Assembly: GCA_029779845.1 (NCBI GenBank)
Contig: JAKOZT010000089.1
Span: 1-35,734, forward strand
Direction of reading: 5' to 3'
Source of the DNA: Pseudomonadota bacterium
Lineage (GTDB): Bacteria > Pseudomonadota > Gammaproteobacteria > Burkholderiales > Burkholderiaceae_C
Length of the DNA stretch: 35,734 nt
The notes beneath the pieces were generated by a model, which was not told where the DNA came from, did no database searches, and saw only the letters and a list, made by a program, of their open reading frames with translations. Of the stretch, positions 31,035 through 35,734 are shown piece after piece. The first letter of the stretch is position 1. Each line of letters starts with the position of its first letter. Position numbers and translations under genes: made by a program.

Positions 31035-32234
31035 TCAGGGTGAAGCGAAGGGAAGGCCGCGCTCGACGAGCGAGGCGAACAGCGCCGCGCCCAGCGGCAG
31101 CACGTCGTCGTTGAAATCGTAGCGGCTGTTGTGCAGGAAGCAGCTGCCCTCGCCGCCCTGGCCGAGGCGCAGATAGGCGCCGGGCTTCACCTGCAGCATG
31201 AAGGAGAAGTCCTCCGCGCCCATGCTCGGCGGCAGGTTGCGCACCACGTGCTGCTCGCCGACGATGCCGGCGGCGACGTCGGCAGCGAACACCGCCTCGC
31301 GCTCGGAGTTGATCGTGGCCGGGTAGCTGCGCAGGTACTTGAGCCGCGCCGTCGCGCCGAAGCCGAGCGCCACCGATTCCACCAGCCGCGCCAGGCGCTC
31401 CTCGAGCATGTCCTGCACCTCGCGGCGGAAGGTACGCACCGTGCCGACGATGCGCGCCTCGCGCGGGATCACCGAGAACGCGCCCGGCTCGCCCGACTGC
31501 ACCGAGCACAGGCTGACCACGGCGTTGTCCAGCGGGTTGACGTTGCGCGACACCAGGCTCTGCGCCGCGGTGATGATGTGCGCCGCCACCAGCACCGGGT
31601 CGATCGCGAGGTAGGGGTGCGCGCCGTGCCCGCCGCGGCCCTGCACGATGATCTCGATGCGGTCGGAGGCGGCCATCATCGGCCCCGGGTTCACGCCCAC
31701 CGTGCCGGCCGGCAGCGACGGCCAGTTGTGCATCGCGTAGACCGACTCGACCGGGAAACGCTCGAACAGGCCGTCGTCGATCATCGCCTTGGCGCCGGCG
31801 AAGCCTTCCTCGCCGGGCTGGAAGATCAGCACCGCCGTGCCGTCGAAGTCGCGCGTGTCGGCAAGGTAGCGCGCCGCGCCGACCAGCATCGTCGTGTGGC
31901 CGTCGTGGCCGCAGCCGTGCATCAGGCCGCGCGTCGCGGAACGCCAGGCGAAGTCGTTTTCTTCCACGATCGGCAGCGCGTCCATGTCGGCGCGCAGGCC
32001 GATGCCGCGCTGGGAAGCGCCGCGGGCGCCGCGCACCACGCCGACCACACCGGTGCGGCCTATGCCTTCGTGCACCTCGTCGACGCCGGCCACGCGCAGC
32101 GCCTGCGCCACGCGCGCGGCGGTTCGCTTCTCCTCGAAGCCGAGTTCGGGGTGCGCGTGCAGGTCACGGCGGAAGGCGGTCAGCTCGCCGTGCCAGCCGG
32201 CCAGGCGGCGGTAGGCGCCATGCGATACGGCCAT
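31035..32234 (-). CDS. M20 family amidohydrolase (hippurate hydrolase / aminoacylase type)
   Basis: A 399-residue cytoplasmic metallohydrolase of the M20D group, whose members remove N-acyl or similar groups from amino acids or amino-acid conjugates. It has RRDLHAHPELGFEE near the start, then RADMDALPI with a metal Asp region, MHGCGHDGHTTML with Cys108 and His110, QPGEEGFAGAKAMI with the catalytic Glu, GRGGHGAHPYLAIDPV, and SMGAEDFSFML near the end. No signal peptide is present. It lies between dppB (1 base gap) and the binding protein gene, suggesting that the imported solute is its substrate. Specificity is not readable from the sequence. Confidence 0.93.
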   Translation of the reverse strand: MAVSHGAYRRLAGWHGELTAFRRDLHAHPELGFEEKRTAARVAQALRVAGVDEVHEGIGRTGVVGVVRGARGASQRGIGLRADMDALPIVEENDFAWRSATRGLMHGCGHDGHTTMLVGAARYLADTRDFDGTAVLIFQPGEEGFAGAKAMIDDGLFERFPVESVYAMHNWPSLPAGTVGVNPGPMMAASDRIEIIVQGRGGHGAHPYLAIDPVLVAAHIITAAQSLVSRNVNPLDNAVVSLCSVQSGEPGAFSVIPREARIVGTVRTFRREVQDMLEERLARLVESVALGFGATARLKYLRSYPATINSEREAVFAADVAAGIVGEQHVVRNLPPSMGAEDFSFMLQVKPGAYLRLGQGGEGSCFLHNSRYDFNDDVLPLGAALFASLVERGLPFASP

Positions 32235-32235
32235 C

Positions 32236-33219
32236 TCAATGCCCTCCGGTTCCCGACGACAGCCGCAGGCGCGGGTCGACGGCGAAGTACAGCAGGTCCA
32301 CGGCCAGGTTGATCAGCACGAAGATCAGCGCGATCAGGCACAGGTAGGCCGCCATCACCGGAATGTCGGCGAACTGCACCGCCTGGATGAACAGCAGTCC
32401 CATGCCGGGCCACTGGAACACCGTCTCGGTGATGATCGCGAAGGCGATCAGCGAGCCGAGCTGCAGCCCGGTGATCGTGATCACCGGCACCAGCGTGTTC
32501 TTCAGCGCATGGCCGAAGTGCACCACCCGGTCGGGCAGGCCGCGCGCGCGCGCGAACTTGATGTAGTCGGTGCGCAGCACCTCCAGCATCTCGGCGCGCA
32601 CCAGGCGCATGATCAGTGCCAGCTGGAAGATCGCCAGCGTGACGGCCGGCAGGATCAGGTGCTTCCAGCCGTCGACGGTGAGCAGCCCGGTCGTCCAGGG
32701 CCCGAGCGCGACCACCTCGCCGCGGCCGAAGCTCGGCAGCACCTTGAGGATCACCGCGAAGACGAGGATCAAGAGGATGCCGATCAGGAAGGTCGGCAGC
32801 GACACGCCGATCAGCGAGAACACCATCATCGCCTGGGACAGCAGGCTGCCGCGCCGCAGCGCCGCGTACACGCCCATCGGGATGCCGGCCAGCAGCGCGA
32901 TCAGCGCCGCGCCCACGGCCAACTCGAGCGTGGCCGGCAGCCGCTCGACGAACAGCGCCGCCACCTTGCGGCCCTGGCGCAGGCTGAGGCCGAACTCGCC
33001 TTGCACCGCGTTGGAGACGAAGGCACCGAACTGCACCGGGAAGGGCTGGTCCAGCCCGAGGTCGGCGCGCAGCTGGCGACGCTGCTCGGGCGTGGCGTCC
33101 TGGCCGAGCAGGTTGGTGACCGGATCGCCGACGTACTGGAACAGCATGAAGGCGATGAAGGCCACCGTCAGCATCACGACGGCGGCCTGGAGCAAGCGGC
33201 GCAGGATGAAGGCCAGCAT
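32236..33219 (-). CDS. dppB: Peptide ABC transporter permease (DppB type)
   Basis: A 327-residue permease with the OppB/DppB N-terminal helix (MLAFILRRLLQAAVVMLTVAFIAFMLFQYVGDP), the periplasmic segment RADLGLDQPFPVQFGAFVSNAVQGEFGLSLRQGRKV, and further helices. The EAA loop is DYIKFARARGLPDRVVHFGHALKNTLVPV, followed by ETVFQWPGMGLLFIQAVQFADIPVM. It is the first transporter gene and starts 19 bases after the DUF3047 gene, so it may share that gene's transcript. Confidence 0.95.
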   Translation of the reverse strand: MLAFILRRLLQAAVVMLTVAFIAFMLFQYVGDPVTNLLGQDATPEQRRQLRADLGLDQPFPVQFGAFVSNAVQGEFGLSLRQGRKVAALFVERLPATLELAVGAALIALLAGIPMGVYAALRRGSLLSQAMMVFSLIGVSLPTFLIGILLILVFAVILKVLPSFGRGEVVALGPWTTGLLTVDGWKHLILPAVTLAIFQLALIMRLVRAEMLEVLRTDYIKFARARGLPDRVVHFGHALKNTLVPVITITGLQLGSLIAFAIITETVFQWPGMGLLFIQAVQFADIPVMAAYLCLIALIFVLINLAVDLLYFAVDPRLRLSSGTGGH

Positions 33220-33238
33220 GCCGCGATGATGCCGCGTC

Positions 33239-33961
33239 TTACAGCGGCGTGCCGTCGCGCGTGAAGAGACGCACCTCGCCGTACTCGCCGCCGGCGCGGC
33301 CGGCGGTGTTGTCGGCGTCGGTCATCAGCGCCACGCCGAGCAGCGCGCCGGGCTCCTCGCCGAAGGCGCGGCGGTAGTCGGCGGCGAGGTCGCGCTCGTA
33401 GTGGCGCCACTGGCCGAGGTGCGCCGCGCCGGACTCGAGCACGATCTTGCGGATGCGGTCGCTGCGCCGGCTCTGAATCACCGACTCGCACGCGGCACGG
33501 TTGTCCCAGGCGTAGACCAGCGTCGCATAGGGCGCCGGCTCGCCGGTCAAGGCCTGGGCCAGTTCGAACAGCATGCGGTTGCGCAGCGAGAGCCGGCCGT
33601 GGTCGCCGTCGAAGGCGAAGACCAGGCGCACCGGCGAATCGGAGGCGTCGGCGTCGGCGAGGTCGGCGCGCGCGATCAGCGAGGCGACGCGCCAGGAGAA
33701 CTGCACGCGCGCGAGCTGCGCGGCGTCGACATGCAGCTGGCGGCGCAGCATGCTCGCCGAAGCGTCGGCGCGCGCCTGCACGATGAAGCGGCTGCCCTCG
33801 CGCTGCAGGCGGTAGACGGTGCTGCGCTTGCCGGGGAGCGGGTAGTCCTTCCAGCCGGCCCAGGGGCCGGCGAGTACGGAGCCGGACGAGACCGGTTCCG
33901 GCGCGGACGCGCAGGCGCCGACGGCGAGGGCGAGCAGGACGAGGCAGCGGCGCAGCATCAT
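33239..33961 (-). CDS. DUF3047 family lipoprotein
   Basis: A 240-residue protein of unknown function with a short lipoprotein-like signal (MMLRRCLVLLALAVGAC, lipobox Val-Gly-Ala-Cys17). The DUF3047 pattern is clear: AGWKDYPLPGKRSTVYRL, RADASASMLRRQLHVD, FSWRVASLIARADLADADASDSPVRLVFAFDGD, APYATLVYAWDN, RIRKIVLESGAAHLGQWRHYERDLAADYRRAFGEEPG and VALMTDADNT. These conserved Trp, Asp and Arg residues suggest a carbohydrate-binding-like beta sandwich, but no activity is established to my knowledge. No Shine-Dalgarno is seen; the start at 33961 lies only 9 bases beyond the porin terminator. An ATG at 33958 is equally possible. Confidence 0.85.
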   Translation of the reverse strand: MMLRRCLVLLALAVGACASAPEPVSSGSVLAGPWAGWKDYPLPGKRSTVYRLQREGSRFIVQARADASASMLRRQLHVDAAQLARVQFSWRVASLIARADLADADASDSPVRLVFAFDGDHGRLSLRNRMLFELAQALTGEPAPYATLVYAWDNRAACESVIQSRRSDRIRKIVLESGAAHLGQWRHYERDLAADYRRAFGEEPGALLGVALMTDADNTAGRAGGEYGEVRLFTRDGTPL

Positions 33962-33970
33962 GGCTTCATG

Positions 33971-33996
33971 AAAAAGGCCGCCCGAAGGCGGCCTTT
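33971..33996 (-). terminator. Intrinsic terminator of the porin gene
   Basis: On the minus strand AAAGGCCGCC pairs perfectly with GGCGGCCTTT around a TTCG tetraloop, and the stem runs into TTTTT. This is a classic Rho-independent terminator, 22 bases beyond the porin stop codon. Its T-tract ends 9 bases before the start codon of the DUF3047 gene. Confidence 0.93.
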
Positions 33997-34018
33997 GAAG
34001 CGGTTCGATCGAACTCGA

Positions 34019-35098
34019 TCAGAACTGGTGACGCACGCCCAGCGCGTAGGCGGTGCTGCGCTCGCCTTCCACACCCGCTTGACTGGCCATGCCCTTGGCA
34101 GTGCCGATGTCGAAGTACAGGTTGGTGCGCTTGCTCAGGTTGTAGTTGTAGCCCAGGCCCAGCTTGGTGTGGGTGTCTTCGGCCACGCCGGCCGGCAGGT
34201 CGAACGTGACGCGCGACAGGCCGAACTTCAGCATGCCGTTGCCGATCGGGGCGGTGGCAGCCAGCACGATGACCTTGCCGTCGATGTCGCCGTTGGCGCC
34301 GAACTTCGACTTCGCAAGGTACAGGATCGGCTTGACGAAGCCCAGGTTGTAGTGGAACGCCACGTTGACCACGCCGCGGCCGTCGGAAGCGCCGTCGGTG
34401 ATCTTCTCGTAGCCCAGGCCGGCGTAGATCGGGCCGGCAGCGTATTCGGCGTTGAAGCCGAGGCCACGGCCTTGTTGTGTGCCTTCCGACAGGCTCACCG
34501 CGACGTTCGCGGTCAGGCCACCCAGGCTGGGCGTCTTGTAGCCGACGGTATTCGACGAACGGGCGCTGCTGCCGGCCGGCCAGGCGGCCTGCGGAATGCT
34601 GGTCACGCCGGAAGTGGCGGTGACGGGACCATCCGGGGTCATGTAGCCGGCCCAGGTGATGCCGACGCCGGTCTGGCCGACACCGTCGTTGCCGAACGGA
34701 TCCGACTTCAATTGCACCCAGAACGCCGGGGTGTACTCACGGCCCAGGTAGACGGCGCCGGCGGCGGCGCTGGTCAGCTGCACATAGCTGCGGCCGTTCC
34801 AGAACGGGGTCTGGTTCTGCGCGCCGGTGTCCGGGTTGAAACGGTGCTCGATCTGGAATTGGGCCGACAGGCCGCCGCCCAGATCCTCGTTGCCGCGGAA
34901 GCCGAGGCGCGAGGTGGTCGATTGCTGCATCGTCCAGGCGTCGTTGGCCGGGGCGCCCGGGTTCACCGCGCAGGGGTTGCAATCGTTGCGCTTGGCGATG
35001 CTCATGTCGACCACGCCGTAGATCGTGACCGACGATTGGGCGGCCGCGGTGCCAGCGAACGCGCCGAGGACGGCGAGAGCAAGCAGAGATTTTTTCAT
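34019..35098 (-). CDS. Outer-membrane porin (Porin_4 / OmpC-like)
   Basis: A 359-residue trimeric 16-stranded general porin of the betaproteobacterial type. The signal peptide MKKSLLALAVLGAFAGTAAA precedes QSSVTIYGVVDMSIAKR, the usual first strand. STTSRLGFRGNEDLGGGLSAQFQIEHRFNPDTG follows, then WNGRSYVQLTSAAAGAVYLGREYTPAFWVQ leading into loop 3, and the final strand ends in Phe (YALGVRHQF), the BAM recognition signal. A two-Cys loop (DCNPCAVNPG) in the first extracellular loop could form a small disulfide. AGGAG lies 8 bases upstream of the ATG. It is monocistronic, with its own terminator and a divergent neighbour, coq7. Confidence 0.96.
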   Translation of the reverse strand: MKKSLLALAVLGAFAGTAAAQSSVTIYGVVDMSIAKRNDCNPCAVNPGAPANDAWTMQQSTTSRLGFRGNEDLGGGLSAQFQIEHRFNPDTGAQNQTPFWNGRSYVQLTSAAAGAVYLGREYTPAFWVQLKSDPFGNDGVGQTGVGITWAGYMTPDGPVTATSGVTSIPQAAWPAGSSARSSNTVGYKTPSLGGLTANVAVSLSEGTQQGRGLGFNAEYAAGPIYAGLGYEKITDGASDGRGVVNVAFHYNLGFVKPILYLAKSKFGANGDIDGKVIVLAATAPIGNGMLKFGLSRVTFDLPAGVAEDTHTKLGLGYNYNLSKRTNLYFDIGTAKGMASQAGVEGERSTAYALGVRHQF

Positions 35099-35192
35099 TG
35101 CGACTATCTCCTAGGTTTGAACAAAGAGGTCCCGATCGACAGACATCCTTGCGGACAGATCAGGCCAACCCCCTCAGCGGAAGTTGCCGCGT

Positions 35193-35221
35193 ATTCCACC
35201 AGACCCCTTTTCGCCTTGCAA
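35193..35221 (-). promoter_or_regulatory. Candidate sigma-70 promoter of the porin gene
   Basis: On the minus strand TTGCAA (35221-35216) and TGGAAT (35198-35193) are separated by exactly 17 bp and lie about 95 bases before the porin start. The -35 matches at five of six positions and the -10 at four. The long leader this implies could hold post-transcriptional control sites; I recognised none. Confidence 0.4.
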
Positions 35222-35359
35222 AGATTTAGGGGGGTTTTCGGATGGCTTGTTGCCTCCTGACAACGAGGTGCGATGCAGTCATGCCAGCGTCACGACGCCC
35301 GGGAAAACCCTCGTTTTGCCGATGAGGTTATGCTGCCGCGCGATGCTCTTCGAACGCCG

Positions 35360-35734
35360 ATGGACGCCCTGCTGATCGCCCTCGACACCGCGCTGCGCAC
35401 GCTGTCCGGCGCCAGCCATGCGTCACGGCCCTGCCCGCGGCCGAAGGGCGAGGCGCAGCAGCCGCTGTCCGACGACGAGCGCGCGCGAGCCGGCGCGCTG
35501 ATGCGCGTGAACCACGTCGGCGAGGTGTGCGCGCAGGCGCTCTACAGCGCGCAGGCCTTGGTGACGCGCGACCCGCAATTGCGCAAGCAATTCGAGCAGG
35601 CCGCGCGCGAGGAGACCGACCACCTCGCCTGGACGCAGCAGCGGCTGCAGCAACTCGGCGCGCGCGCCAGCCTGCTCAACCCGCTGTGGTACGGCGGCGC
35701 GTTCGCGATCGGCCTGCTCGCGGGCCGCGCCGGC
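35360..35734 (+). CDS. coq7: Coq7-type 3-demethoxyubiquinol 3-hydroxylase, cut by the window end
   Basis: The N-terminal 125 residues of a di-iron hydroxylase that adds the C-6 hydroxyl (DMQ hydroxylase step) in ubiquinone synthesis. The visible metal-ligand motifs are Glu55 in [15 protein letters not shown] and Glu85/His88 in REETDHLAW; the second half of the four-helix bundle lies beyond the edge. [20 protein letters not shown] is the family segment that contacts membrane or quinone. The start at 35360 ([15 protein letters not shown]) matches family starts. An in-frame ATG at 35330 would add ten residues, with GAGG placed too close to it. It diverges from the porin gene. Confidence 0.94.
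   Translation, partial: MDALLIALDTALRTLSGASHASRPCPRPKGEAQQPLSDDERARAGALMRVNHVGEVCAQALYSAQALVTRDPQLRKQFEQAAREETDHLAWTQQRLQQLGARASLLNPLWYGGAFAIGLLAGRAG

Overview
The window is high-GC DNA whose gene content and order fit a betaproteobacterium of the order Burkholderiales, perhaps near Rubrivivax or Leptothrix. The evidence is a pilMNOPQ-aroK-aroB-dgt run diverging from the penicillin-binding protein 1A gene mrcA, a trimeric Porin_4-type porin, a Coq7-type ubiquinone hydroxylase, and a cyaY/lptM/lysA cluster. This assignment is inferred from content; no 16S or other marker is present. I saw no tRNA, rRNA, CRISPR array or complete insertion sequence. No gap between genes exceeds 300 bases: the largest are 22097-22364 (268 bp) and 35099-35359 (261 bp), both divergent promoter regions.

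Left edge (1-5005, minus strand): most of gltB, the large subunit of glutamate synthase, runs off the left end. Directly upstream of it is an intact gene of the REP-associated tyrosine transposase (RAYT/Y1) type whose catalytic HUH histidines have been replaced. A REP-like inverted repeat lies between that gene and the likely gltB promoter.

Centre left (5047-22096, minus strand): one 17-kb run of 14 same-strand genes, mostly overlapping or separated by a few bases. In order of transcription it reads pilM, pilN, pilO, pilP, pilQ (inner-membrane platform and secretin of the type IV pilus), a lipoprotein with Big-1/Ig-like domains, aroK, aroB, dgt, and then the minor-pilin set pilE, fimT, pilV, pilW, pilX, pilY1. 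The Ig-like lipoprotein interrupts the usual pilQ-aroK junction and is the most unusual gene here. It, PilW and PilY1 all carry calcium-binding-like Asp/Asn-Gly loops.

Centre right (22365-26554, plus strand except cyaY): mrcA diverges from pilM. The iron chaperone gene cyaY (minus) converges on mrcA and diverges from lptM-lysA. LptM is a small lipoprotein that helps assemble the LPS translocon; LysA makes lysine from meso-diaminopimelate, a building block also used in peptidoglycan.

Right (26551-33961, minus strand): a complete peptide ABC transporter operon (dppB, an M20 amidohydrolase, a family 5 solute-binding protein, dppC, dppD, dppF) preceded by a DUF3047 lipoprotein gene. The M20 enzyme inside the operon suggests that imported N-acyl or amide-linked amino acids are hydrolysed in the cytoplasm. 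Right edge: a porin gene with a textbook terminator, diverging from a coq7 gene cut by the end of the window.
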